Origin: Chara braunii
Lineage: Eukaryota > Streptophyta > Charophyceae > Charales > Characeae
Reading direction: 5' to 3'
Length of the DNA stretch: 24,201 bases
Assembly: GCA_003427395.1 (NCBI GenBank)
Contig: BFEA01000191.1
Span: 1,736,534-1,760,734 of the forward strand
The notes under the pieces were generated by a model. That model worked only from the letters and a program-made list of their open reading frames with translations, was not told the DNA's origin and made no database searches. A program made the translations under genes and the position numbers. Positions 14,983 to 24,177 of this stretch are shown in pieces. Each line of letters begins with the position of its first letter. The first letter of the stretch is position 1.

Positions 14983-15860
14983 ATGCGTTCCATCAATATA
15001 AATGGCCAGGCAACCAGCAACCCAGAGAAATGCCAGACCATTTAGGACCAGCTCAGAGGAGTGGGCGGGAGGCGGTGGCCGAATGTAATATGCGTTCAGG
15101 AAGCTCAAGTGCAGGACAGGCCGAAGCATAACAGGGCCCATAAGATTGTCTGGCCCCACTTGGTCGTGAGGGCTCACGCCCCTAGGCCAGGATCAGCAGG
15201 GGCTGCAATATGGATCCCTCCTGATTCCAGGTTTCAGATGGTCCACTGAGTGGCAGATGAGAAAGAAGGGCGGTGGGTATCAGTGTTGGGTATGCTGGAG
15301 GTGGAACTACTCTGCATCCTGTGCATCTATTCCTCCAATACAGTGAAATAATTAAGAGTTTTTTTGGGGGACCTAGGAACGCGAGTACCCGATGGCATCC
15401 CGTTGGTCATCGCGGGGGATTTCGAGAGCGGGATAGATAGAATCCTCAGGGGACCCCCCCTTTTGCCGCAGATGAAGATGAAGAAATCATAGCGGATCTG
15501 TGTAAAACCTTTGCAGTTTTTGATACCTTATGCCGCCTGCATTCAAATGATCGGACCTTTACCTGCTCCCGTTGGTCATCGCGGGGGATTTCGAGAGCGG
15601 GATAGATAGAATCCTCAGGGGACCCCCCCTTTTGCCGCATATGAAGATGAACAAATCATAGCGGATCTGTGTAAAACCTTTGCAGTTTTTGATACCTTAT
15701 GTCGCCTGCATTCAAATGATCGGACCTTTACCTGCATAAGAGATAACGACCCGACACGATTGTCCAAATCGCGAATCGACGTTATTCTCCTCTCTATTGA
15801 CCTAGATGGTGCCCTTCGATGAACGACTATCCTCCCACGCAGCGTGCATTCAGGCTTGGA
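14983..15860 (+). pseudogene. LINE APE-type endonuclease domain, broken
   Basis: From ATG 14983, MRSINING is followed by an in-frame TAG near 15040, then VICVQEAQ (metal-binding Glu region) at about 15085, and VIAGDFESGIDR (the GDFN-type motif, Asn replaced by Glu) at about 15406. After the tandem duplication come LSKSRID at about 15762 and GLDHKTYG (the SDH-type motif with catalytic His) at about 15850. The motif order is that of exonuclease III-like nucleases that nick target DNA for LINE insertion. Stops and a 169-bp duplication inactivate it. Confidence 0.8.
15398..15735. repeat. 169-bp tandem duplication inside the endonuclease
   Basis: Unit 15398-15566 and unit 15567-15735 differ at three positions. 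They include TCCCGTTGGTCATCGCGGGG at the start and ACCTTTACCTGC at the end. The length, 169, is not a multiple of three, so the duplication shifts the endonuclease frame. Low divergence means it arose after the element inserted, or is an assembly error. Confidence 0.95.
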
Positions 15861-16031
15861 CCATAAAACGTATGGGATAATAATGACAATGAGGAAAAGA
15901 TCAGGCTCAACACCTCTCTTTTAAAAGATCAACAATTTCGACAAATGATTCGACAAGAGTGGCAATTCTGGCGCCGACAAAAAACCCACTTTGACTCATA
16001 TTCTACTTAGTTTAATAATGGCCTGGTTTTT

Positions 16032-16244
16032 CTTGCCTTAAAATGTAAAAAACTCTCTAAGGCCAAATCGACCTTAAGACAATAACAGGAAATGATCATT
16101 CATAAGGAATTGCTAGACTTGGAACAATAGGTAGACTCTTGCCTTAAAATGTAAGAAACTCTCTAAGGCCAAAGCGGCCTTAAGACAATAACAAGAAATG
16201 ATTATTCATAAGGAATTGCTAGACTTGGAACAATAGGTAGACTC
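16032..16244. repeat. 106-bp tandem duplication in the LINE linker
   Basis: Units start at 16032 and 16138, with CTTGCCTTAAAATGTAA(A/G)A, and both end ACAATAGGTAGACTC. There are about five differences. It is again not a multiple of three. It lies between the endonuclease and the reverse transcriptase. Confidence 0.93.
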
Positions 16245-16294
16245 ACTGCATACATTCAAGAGTGAAGGACCAGGTTCTTCAGTACCCCCAACAA

Positions 16295-16419
16295 AAGTGG
16301 CAAGGTATTAGGATAAGCGGGAAAATCACCACGCTTACCCAGAGACTACAATGGATATCCATCGTAGTCTCCTGGGTAAGCTTGGTCATTTTCCCGCTTA
16401 TCCTGATACCTTGCCACTT
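16295..16419. repeat. 125-bp imperfect palindrome in the LINE linker
   Basis: The left arm starts AAGTGGCAAGGTATTAGGAT and the right arm ends as its near-exact reverse complement. The arms of about 60 bp meet at ATGGATATCCAT with essentially no spacer; a few mismatches and one single-base indel separate them. Both strands therefore encode KWQGIRISGK. LINEs do not normally contain this, so it is a foldback duplication, either biological or made during amplification or sequencing. Confidence 0.93.
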
Positions 16420-16424
16420 CTTCA

Positions 16425-16800
16425 ATATGGCAACGGCCCGCACGAGGCGGACCATAATCAAGGCATTCTATGTCCCAGACAGAGGGGAGGAAGTCATAGC
16501 CACTGACACTACACAATGCACATTAATCATAATAAGTTTTTTTCAACAACAATATACATCCCAAATTCAGGTCTCGTGAGGGGAGGCATGGACAAGAGAC
16601 CAAGAGGATTTCTTATCTCCTATGGACAGATACCTATCTCCGCAACAACATGGACATTTGGAGAGATCTTTGATAAAGGACGAAATATGGACAACGCTTC
16701 TCGAGATGGAGGAGAAAACACCCAGTATTTACCGCTTCCCCAAAGAATTTTGGGACATTATGTGAACAGATCTGAGTTTGAACTTGCGAGAGTACTACTA
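16425..16800 (+). pseudogene. LINE linker between endonuclease and reverse transcriptase, decayed
   Basis: RTRRTIIKAFYVPDRGEEV at about 16440-16500 resembles the region before the reverse transcriptase in plant LINEs, where a variable RG-type stretch follows a basic helix. The frame breaks near 16579 and no longer domain can be read through. Confidence 0.5.
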
Positions 16801-16814
16801 TAAGGTATGGGAAA

Positions 16815-17603
16815 ATGGGGGAAGTGGTAGGGAATCGGGTGTTGTCATCACTATACGAAAAAAAAGATAAGATGAACATCAGAAACTATAGACCTATCAC
16901 CCTTCTCACGGTAGTCTACAAAATGCTCTCCAAGGCCTTGGTGAATCGTATGGCGGAAGTCCTGGAGGGCGTAATACACCAGCCCAGACAGGGTTACGTT
17001 TTGGATAAATGTTTAAACAAAATGGACTTTGGACCAGCCTTTAGGTGATGAGTGAGAATCATACATATCAATGCTACTACCTGTGTGCAAGATCATGAAT
17101 CACTGACACCTCCGTTTGATCTCCAGTGGTCGGTTAGGCAACGAGACCCTATTGCCCCCTACCTCTTCCTGGTTATGATGGAGTCACTATCCGCTAACTT
17201 GAGACACAATAAGGATCTCACACGGATCAAGATTGTTGACATCCGGGAGTACGCCGTGCTAGTGTGCTCCCTGTTTGCGGATGACCTCACTATCATGGTG
17301 GAGGCAAATGCGCAAGACATGGAAGAAATTTGGGCTCTTATGAACCGCTTTTGCAGGATTTCAGATATGGTCACTAACTGGGGTCAAAATACCGTAGGCT
17401 GGTGGCTGCACCACCAGGGGGAAAGACCCCCGGAGAACCCACAAATTACTTGGTTTCCCCCAGACAACCCGCTTGAAATCCTACGGGCGTTAGTCAAAGC
17501 AAAGGGGAAGCCTGACACTAACGATGAGTGGTTGGTGGTGTCGGCGCAGCCCAAACTAGCGGGTTGGAACAACAAACATACATCAATTTTGGGCAGGCTC
17601 TAG
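16815..17603 (+). pseudogene. LINE reverse transcriptase with motif A deleted
   Basis: The frame from 16815 reads NIRNYRPITLLTVVYKMLSK (fingers, motif 1-2), ALVNRM and QGYVLDKC, then KMDFGPAFR and two stops at 17046-17051. The same frame continues with WSVRQRDPIAPYLFLVMMES (motif B, RQGDP with Gly to Arg) and SLFADDLTIM (motif C, FADD) at about 17263. About 60 residues that should lie between QGYVLDKC and KMDFG, including the motif A Asp (DFEKAYD type), are absent. Loss of that Asp alone would abolish polymerisation. The frame ends at 17603, after MNRFCRISDMVTNWGQ and a diverged thumb region. Confidence 0.9.
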
Positions 17604-18605
17604 GCATCAATAATGTAGTATTGGTCACACTATGGTACAAATCCATCTTATGGACCGTGAGCAATAGGGGGCTCAAGGTGCTGAAGCGGCAGTTGGTGGC
17701 CTTCCTATGGAGAGGAGATAGTGGCAATCCCCGTACCATCAACCGAGTAGCATGGGAATCAGTGATCCGGCCCGGCTCCACCAGAGATTGATCCTCTAGT
17801 ATGGCTCAAGGACAGGTATTGGAGATTACCAAGGAAATACAGGAATGGGGACCCAACGAACGAGCATTGGTTGCGCCTCCTACGAGCATGGAGGAAACTC
17901 CCAATCCCCGATCGATCGACATCAGAGAGGTGGGAGGAAGTGTTTAGGCAGGCCTTGTTTGACAATAGGCTAATCACGGACTCCCTCGGCTGAGTGAGGT
18001 GTAGCTCGGACCCCCCATGGAGGGGTTGGGTGAAGCACGGGGCCCGGAGGGTGGGGGACCTCTGGGATGCGACAATCGGGGAATGGAAGAGTGCAAAAAG
18101 AATGCGAGGATGACTGCGGTATTGCCACCTAACAGAGTCAGCACTGGATAAGCTCATTGATAGTTCCCCCCTCTAATGGTACACTATTCTTAGAAATGGC
18201 CCTCACTTAGAAGTAGGGGCCTGGGTAGGACTACCCGGCCATGGAGACAAGCAGGACGGGTGCACCTGGTTGACCAAGCACACGTGTTGATCGAATGCTT
18301 TTCCGCCCCGAAAAAGGGTCGGCTACGAGGGAGCCGACAACCTTTCATCTGGAAGGAGAAAAGGGAGGTCTATCGCATTAGAGTGATAGATGGGCAAAGG
18401 GGTTGGAGGGCTTATCGGCCAATGACCCCAATTGAGGACCTCCCCTTCGATCCCGACGAGTGGTGGTGGTCTTGGAAAGGCCCGATAATTTTGAGAAAGG
18501 AGGGGGAATGTGAAGACGGTGGCGCTAGCCACTCTAAAGACTAAGTTGGTATACCGAACGCTCAGACCTAGGTGCAAGCTGCAAGACTTCGTAGAGGACA
18601 GATGA
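17528..18605 (+). pseudogene. LINE region between reverse transcriptase and C-terminal domain, frameshifted
   Basis: After a frame change near 17580 the post-RT region continues as ALGINNVVLVTLWYKSILWT and FLWRGDSGN (about 17605-17725), typical of plant LINEs. It moves to another frame at about 17790 (WLKDRYWRLPRKY, WRKLPIPDRSTSERWEEVF) until a stop near 17993. A further open segment at 18260-18544 (FDPDEWWWSWKGPI) is in a third frame. At least three frame changes and several stops show long neutral decay. Confidence 0.75.
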
Positions 18606-19124
18606 CAACGCCATCTCAACCTAGACAGTGGCCTGCTCAAGCCCATCCAGTGGTTCAGAGAGTATAGAAAGAGGCCGGCCAAAATTTCTGCCCTGCAGTG
18701 GCAAATTGCTCACCGGTGCCTGCCAACCGACGACTGGCTGATTGACCACACGCAGCTGGAACAGCAGGGACGGGTGCTGATGTGGTGCAGGAGATGCTTC
18801 CAGAGCTACCCCGGCAAAAAGCGCCCCGAGACTGTGGAGCACGTCTTCCTACAGTGCCCCTCGGCCGTATTGCTATGGCGGTGGTGGGATAGGATTTGGC
18901 GGCATATTGTACGGGGCTCATTATGGCCATGGGACTGGAGGGCCATCCTATTGGGACACTGCCCCCAGCTTCGAGGAGGCACCTTCGAGGAGAATATATA
19001 TTGCTGGAGTAGGCACTCCATCCTGTGGGTAATATGGTGGAGAAGATGCATTCTGGAATTGGAGGGGGGCAGGGTGGGAGATGGGGAAGTCACGGAGCAG
19101 CTACAGCTACTAATACAGCATTAG
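18606..19124 (+). pseudogene. LINE C-terminal zinc-ribbon (zf-RVT-like) region
   Basis: Open from the stop at 18603 to TAG at 19122-19124. It reads PAKISALQWQIAHRCLPT, then MWCRRCFQS (CxxC), ETVEHVFLQCPSAVLLWRWW (HxxxxC then the LW tract) and WVIWWRRCILE, the order of the zf-RVT domain found at the end of plant LINE ORF2. The Cys and His ligands are all present. This is the best-preserved part of the element, 172 codons without a stop, though with no start of its own. Confidence 0.85.

Positions 19125-19127
<3 letters not shown>

Positions 19128-19156
<29 letters not shown>
19128..19156. repeat. A29 run inside the LINE 3' region
   Basis: Twenty-nine A begin three bases after the TAG that ends the zinc-ribbon frame. 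It could be the real 3' tail of the LINE, which would make the DNA to 19910 a separate retro-insertion, or an expanded A-rich patch inside the element. The coherent open frames just beyond leave this unresolved. Confidence 0.6.
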
Positions 19157-19159
<3 letters not shown>

Positions 19160-19162
19160 ATC

Positions 19163-19527
19163 ATGGCCCAGTTGCGGGCTGCTAAGGAAAAACTGAACCA
19201 GGCACACACCAGGGTGGATATTGATAGAATCATCTCCAGCTTTTGCGAGGACTGGCTGGGAGGTAAATGGGGGGGCTGGGTGGCAAAAGTGAGTTGGACA
19301 GGAGATGGGCAAGAACAGCGACAGGTCCAGCAGTGCATCAACGGGAAGAGGAGGAGACGGGGCCGCAAGGGGGGCAACAGGCAGAGTTAGAAAGGGATTA
19401 TTTGCTGCATTTTCATGAATGGACAATGGTGGATCCTAGGGAACCGTTACGACCAGCCCAGGAATTCACTGATCCATTTCCCCCCCATCCGCTGTCCCTG
19501 GAGGAAAGCCTGTGGGACGATATCTGA
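19163..19527 (+). pseudogene. Coding-like segment after the internal A run
   Basis: One frame, 19163-19390, reads MAQLRAAKEKLNQAHTRVDI and CEDWLGGKWGGWVAKV, ending in an Arg/Lys/Gly-rich stretch. An overlapping frame, to 19527, continues as ERDYLLHFHEWTMVDPREPL and LSLEESLWDDI. The two join plausibly by one frameshift at about 19330-19385. I do not recognise a domain. It may be the extreme C-terminus of the LINE ORF2 or the start of another retroelement ORF. Confidence 0.35.
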
Positions 19528-19529
19528 AC

Positions 19530-19885
19530 AGCTAAGCACTACCTGATTCATCTGCTCATCTCCTCCTGAGCATCTTCCTAGAACAGCCTTTACAACCACA
19601 GTCAATATTGTTGAAAATCGAAAAAATCGGAATCGGGATATAAAAAAATGGCGCCACGAGTCCCGGTGCCCCCCGGGCCCAAGGCGGTACTTTTTCCTCC
19701 CAGGCAACCGGCGGTATACTCTCACGTAAAGAGTGAGCGCTGCGCAGTCAATCCCCTGATACCCAGGGCAATCAATGCTGGCAGGGGCCAAAGAGTTTCA
19801 GTTCCTTAAGAATTTTGGAAGATGGGACGCTGGGCCTGGTTCCCAGCAAGTGCTGCTCCCCACGAATAGACCGGAGCATTTGTTT
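19530..19885. other. Presumed 3' untranslated part of the LINE
   Basis: Stops appear in all frames after 19527, apart from a 53-codon stretch at about 19648-19806. The segment runs directly into A25 at 19886-19910. I see no other feature. Confidence 0.4.
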
Positions 19886-20285
19886 AAAAAAAAAAAAAAA
19901 AAAAAAAAAAGGATTGGGCTACCTGACTAAACCCTGAGTTAGGATTGAGGTTGTTGTCTGTGAGACCCAGAATGATCCACTGACCCGACCAAGGCATGCT
20001 CCTGGCCGAGTTCTTTTACAGCCCACATATGGGGCATGATGTCAGGCAGTCCAGCCAAAGAAGACAAGAGGTCTCCCATGGCAAGTTGCACCTATAGCAC
20101 ATTTGGTGTCTACTTCGGCATGCTCATCGACCCGCCAGACTGCCAAAGGCACCACCTGGAATGCTTGCAACTAGAGCAACCTAGGTCCTTTCTGGGAAGG
20201 AACGCAGATCGACTGCCGCCAGGGTCTCAGAATCTGTCTTTGTAGGTGCAGAAGACCAGCAGCCTTGCTGGTCTGTTTTGTTTAT

Positions 20286-20610
20286 GGGGGTACGCTTCAT
20301 CACCCTTGCATACTGCCTAGTAGTACACGCCCGGTGTGAAAAGCTTAACACGGAGTTTTGAACTGGTTACCCACTACTACTGATCTGCGGTCAGTTGACT
20401 GAGACTCAGGTTTGAACTGGGGAATCAGTCAAGTGCTGCCAAGTGAGTCGGGGGTACGCTCCATCATCGTTCTTGCATAATGCCTACGCACCCAGTATGA
20501 AAGTTAAACATCGGGTTTTCAACTGGGGACCTACCAATGGCATGAAGAGTTTAACATTGGATTTTGAACCGGGGACCGAGGCTTGAACTGGGGAGTAGTT
20601 AATTAACTTA
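20286..20610 (-). repeat. Two tandem tRNA-Cys-like units, copy B
   Basis: Units start at about 20286 and 20445, matching the first two units of copy A. The first keeps ACTGA-CCGCAGA-TCAGT on the minus strand. The second is scrambled after ACCTACCA, with a second partial unit spliced in at about 20536 (GTTTAACATTGGATTTTGAA). That looks like unequal exchange or deletion between units. Confidence 0.7.
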
Positions 20611-20726
20611 CCCATTGCTACTAGGGTTACTCGGGTTGCCAAGATCCCCAATTTCGTGTTCTATTGTACCCGGTTCAGTTATAGGATTACTGTTCCAGCT
20701 GGTCCTCATCACTGAAACAACCCAAA

Positions 20727-20797
20727 GGAGCGACCTGGTTTCAAACCGGGGACCTATTGATCTGCAGTCAATTGCTCTACCACTGAGCCATCGCTCC
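20727..20797 (-). tRNA. tRNA-Cys(GCA)-like copy, one T-stem mismatch
   Basis: Identical in structure to 10977-11047, with acceptor, D and anticodon stems perfect and anticodon GCA. In the T arm the stem is CCCGG/CCAGG with a C-A mismatch, and the loop is TTTGAAA. That weakens both the fold and the B box. TTT but no TTTT follows the 3' end. Probably a pseudogene or a weakly competent copy at the same place in the repeat as the intact one in copy A. Confidence 0.65.
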
Positions 20798-21476
20798 TTG
20801 ATGTTTCTAACTCCAAGGACAAGACTCTCAAGCAGAGCCAGCGGCGCATGTTAAACAGCTGCTGTAGTACACGGCCCCAGTCTTGCAGAAAGTTTTTGTC
20901 GCCACAAGCAAAATTCCGTGGCGCTGCGCAGCCAGGAGCGCCGTTGACAAAAGAAGTCGGGGGCCTCCGAAGTGGTGCGGGTTTCATGCTGACACCCCCG
21001 GGCCGATGTGTGGTGTACTGGTGCTTTAAGAAATCCTAACGCAAAGAGAAGGGAACGAACAAAGGAATCGATTTTTGGATGTTCAACCACCTGTACCTTT
21101 CCCAGCCATTTTGTTCCAATGCGGCAAGGGGCTCAGCCTACCGGACCAAAATGGCTGGCATCGCCAGCCAAAATGTTAAAAAAAATGCACCTGCAGCAGT
21201 TTTTCACTACCACCAGTGGCACACAGCGGAAATTGGTATCAGGAGGATACCCAAAGGTACTGATGGTTTCAGACAGATGGGAATGGATACACAAAGGCAG
21301 CAATCCCTTCTTTTGAGACAACTGCGCCTGTGACCGGTGCAGAGTTCCAAATTCGCAGAAATAACAGCACACTGCAAGTTCGGGCTGAGAGTAGTCCGAA
21401 ACTGCAAAAAAAAACAGTAAATGATGCCTTCGACGGTCTGCCAGTTTAACAATTTGCAAAAAGGGGATGTACAGGT

Positions 21477-21494
21477 ACTGGTACCGGTACCAGT
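21477..21494. repeat. 18-bp perfect palindrome ACTGGTACCGGTACCAGT
   Basis: Within copy B, just before the GTGGCC array. The copy A counterpart (about 11526-11543) has one change that breaks the symmetry. The role is unknown. Confidence 0.85.
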
Positions 21495-21505
21495 CGTTTT
21501 CCCGT

Positions 21506-21690
21506 GAGCGTGGCCTACACATCTTGGCCGTGGCCCAGCCACGGGCGTGGCCTACACATCTCGGAGGTGACCCAGCCACGAGCGCGGCCTAGACATCTCG
21601 GCAATGGCCCAGCCATGGGCGTGGCCTAGACATCTCGGCCATGGCCCAGCCAGGAATGTGGCCTAGACACCTCGGCCGTGGCCTAGCCAC
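21506..21690. repeat. Array of five roughly 38-bp GTGGCCTACACATCTCGG units, copy B
   Basis: Units alternate GCGTGGCCTA(C/G)ACATCTCGG with CCGTGGCCCAGCCACGG-type palindromic spacers, with modest divergence, and end in a CGCGCGCGCG run at 21696-21706. The CGTGGC---GCCACG halves can pair, so each unit can form a hairpin. Copy A has only about three shortened units. Confidence 0.85.
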
Positions 21691-21706
21691 GGACGCGCGC
21701 GCGCGC

Positions 21707-23795
21707 AAAAAAAAAATAAAAAAAATGCAGGCGAAAAAAAAATAAATGCCGCAGGCGCAGGAAAAAAGAAATACAAAAATGCCGCATTCACGAAAAAAAA
21801 GATGGCCCGGGCGGTGGCAAGCGGCGGGGGATGGCTAACGCACGCAGTGCAACGCAGGCACTGCATGCATGCCAGAACTCGCCCGCGGAATGGCACGGAC
21901 GCAAGGGGTTGAAGCGCGCATGTGGGCGCGGGAAGGGTTGCTGGCCAGCAGGGGTATTACCACACCCCTGGCTATGTCTGGCCTTGGTCGGTGGGAGCTG
22001 GCAATCCTCGTGACGTCGTGAAGGGAGAGAGTTGTATGTGTGGCTGACCGCGAGGCAGGGTTTGCTAGCCGCCAATACCATAAACGAAGCTTGATCAGGG
22101 GCTTCGGCCCCCTGGTCTCAGATATGTAGCCTTGTGGATTGCTGGTGTCGGATGCTGCTTTCCTTGGAAAGATGATTTCATGGAGAGTCCGTGATGGAGC
22201 TGAAGCCGTTGCTTGTTGGAAGACGCTTACATGGACTGCTGCGACTCTGGTCTTAGTCCCCCTTGCTGCTGTGAAGGCGTGGTCAAGTTCGGCATGATAG
22301 GGTTGTGCTCAGTTCACTGTTGACAACTGCTGCCAAGCTTCTTCCTCGTCATGATAGAGGAATACTTTTTCCGGTTGTGTTTGGTTTTTCGTCTTGTATT
22401 AGTGGAGTCTTACGTTCTCGGTGTTTTGGCGGTTTGTGGAATTGTTATTCCTCATTTTGTTGTTGGATTCTTTAATTTTGCTCTCGTTGTTTACCGCATT
22501 TAGTTCCCTGGGATTTTACTATTTTTGTGTTGTAGGAATTGCTATTTTTGGCCCTGTTGCTTACCGTATTAGGTGGGAGATCTGGGTGTCTTTTTTCGTG
22601 CGATGCTAGGGCAGTACCGTATGACTATCATTCTGTACACGTTGTCTTGCCGGTCTCGCCGTTTTAGGCGTGATTGTTAACTGTTGCTATTACGTGAGGT
22701 TAAGCGTGTAATTAGTGTTTTTTATTTTCTTTCCGACGAGCTATACCGAATTGCTTGCTGTTTTACGTGATAGCTATGGCTGGGTTTTTGGGGTTTCGTG
22801 TGTGTTGTGGTGAGATGAACGTGGGAGTGTCACTTTGCGAAGACCCTGTCATGTGGGTGGCGGGGCTTTTAGGGGGTTGATGCTGACTGGGGGAGCAGTT
22901 TGCCCTAAGTCGTGAGGAGGTGGGTGGGTTTGTAGGGTCTTTCGACCCTTGCCGCGCAGGTGGTAGGGCATTTCTGCGGGCTTGTTAATGTTTTTGGGAT
23001 CGTGATATTTCTTCACAAGTATTTGGGGTTCTTTCTATCATCCTTTTCTTGTGGGACTGGAGAGCGTTGCTCCATAGGATTTTCATCATGGAGGGAGGTG
23101 AAGATCCCATTTGGGAGTGTACGCGGACGGGGGTGCGGTGGGCTTTGCGGGGCCTTTGGCCCCTGCCGCGCGGGTGGTAGGGTATGTCTGAGCCTCTGAG
23201 GGTTTGCTGATACACCATCATGGAGGGAGTTGGTGTTTTAGGGAAGGCAACGTGGGGGTGGAGAGATCTGCATTGAATCGCGAGGAGGTGGGTGGGTTTG
23301 CGGGGTCTGTGGTCGCACATCCCTGCCGCGAGGGTGGCAGGGTGGACCTGCAGGGTTGGGTGATATCCAAGGGTGATAGGTTTTGCTTTTGTAGGGTCTG
23401 TTTTTGCTGTTTTTTCTTTAGGTCATTTGCATTGTGCACAATTAGGATTTTGTCATTTCGTTAAATTTGTTGTCCAGCCCCGGAATGCATTGTAGGGTCA
23501 GCTGATCACATCGGGATCGTTGCCTTGCTCAGGGTGACATGGTTACGGCCAAAGGAAACAGTTTACCCTGTAACCTTTTTTATGTTGCGAGGGACGTCGG
23601 ACCTGTTTTACGGCTTCCATAATTCAAAAGCGGCTGTCGTATGAACCAGGCCGAACCAGGCCGGAGTGCCTGGATCATGCCTGAACCAAAAAAAAGGTGG
23701 CAGGCGCGAAAAAAAAAAGAAAAGAAAGTTGCAGGCGCAGAAAAGAAGCAAAAGTCACAGGCGCAGAAAAAAAAAAAAAAAGAAGGAAAAAAAAA
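21707..23795. other. GC-rich insert in copy B between GCAGGCGCAG-containing A-rich borders
   Basis: Absent from copy A. Both edges are A runs interrupted by GCAGGCGCAG(G/A)AAAA (about 21750-21765 and 23730-23775). Inside, 21800-22100 is GC-rich, and 22400-22760 is T-rich with ATTTAGT/TTACCG(C/T)ATT echoes. From 22900, GGGTGG-rich repeats appear. Open frames are short, on both strands, with no recognisable domain. It may be an insertion recombined or duplicated at the A-rich spacer, or the fuller ancestral form of the element. Confidence 0.5.
22915..23375. repeat. Three degenerate repeats around CCTGCCGCGNGGGTGGNAGGG
   Basis: Related blocks at about 22915-22985, 23125-23200 and 23280-23372. 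Each has GGTGGGTGGGTTTG(T/C)(A/G)GGGTC or a close variant, then (C/T)CCTTGCCGCG or CCCTGCCGCG, then GGTGG(T/C)AGGG. The spacers also share ATCATGGAGGGAG (about 23086 and 23217). It is a degenerate minisatellite; the G-rich strand has short G runs. Confidence 0.65.
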
Positions 23796-23799
23796 AAAC

Positions 23800-24110
23800 A
23801 TGGGTGGCCGCCGGATTCTGCCACTTCTGAACTTCCAACGGCTAGAACTGCAAAAAGCTGTAACAGTAACAGTTCTGTTTTAAATTTGCAGTTTTCTAAC
23901 TGCCCTCCCTTGGCCCAGAACCGCAGTGCCCTGTTTGTTATTCCTTCCTGCGAATTTGGAACTGTGCACCGGTCACCCACGTAGTTATTTCTCTTTTTTC
24001 CCCCCTCGCTTTTTCTTTTTTCGTTTCCGCTCATCATCCAGGTCCTTCAATTTCTTAGGGCCTCCTCACAGTACGAATTTCTCAACTGCAAATCCAGGGT
24101 CTGGAGTCTG
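23800..24110. repeat. 3' block of composite repeat, copy B (no U6 insert)
   Basis: Matches 11690-11748 plus 11996-12260 of copy A: CTTCCAAC(C/G)G, TTGCAGTTT, TATTCCT-CTGCGAATT, GTAGTTATTTCT, CATCCAGGTCCTTC and TTAGGGCCTCCTC(G/A)CAGTAC. At 23845 it reads CTAGAACTGCAAAAAG, where copy A has the duplicated AGAAGTTCCGTAGAA around the U6 insert. Only one 92-bp unit is present. Confidence 0.8.
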
Positions 24111-24177
24111 GACCCCTTTCTTTAACCACCAGTACACCCGGGCCTGCAGGTGCCTTATTGCGTGCCAAGGGTTTCCC

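Larger units (their letters stand above)
14358..19910 (+). mobile_element. Decayed LINE (non-LTR retrotransposon), about 5.5 kb
   Basis: Domains appear in canonical LINE order on one strand: possible ORF1 segment, APE-type endonuclease, linker, reverse transcriptase, zinc-ribbon C-terminus, A tail. The frame changes several times and stops are frequent, so it cannot be active. The 3' limit at 19910 is a run of 25 A directly before composite repeat copy B, which starts at 19916. The 5' limit is uncertain. I found no convincing target-site duplication. LINEs of this layout with a C-terminal zf-RVT domain are common in plants. Confidence 0.85.
19916..24110. repeat. Composite dispersed repeat, copy B, with about 2.1 kb extra
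   Basis: Same block order as copy A. 5' block at 19916-20275; tRNA-like tandem units at about 20286-20610, one partly deleted; tRNA-Cys-like at 20727-20797; central block to 21410; GTGGCC array at 21506-21690; 3' block at about 23800-24110. Where copy A has some 50 A-rich bases between array and 3' block, copy B has 21695 to about 23795. Copy B lacks the U6 insertion and so preserves the uninserted state of that site. Confidence 0.82.

Noticed and set aside
23675-24037. 120-codon open frame on the minus strand
   Set aside because: Phe-rich through A/T runs and overlapping the 3' block of the repeat.
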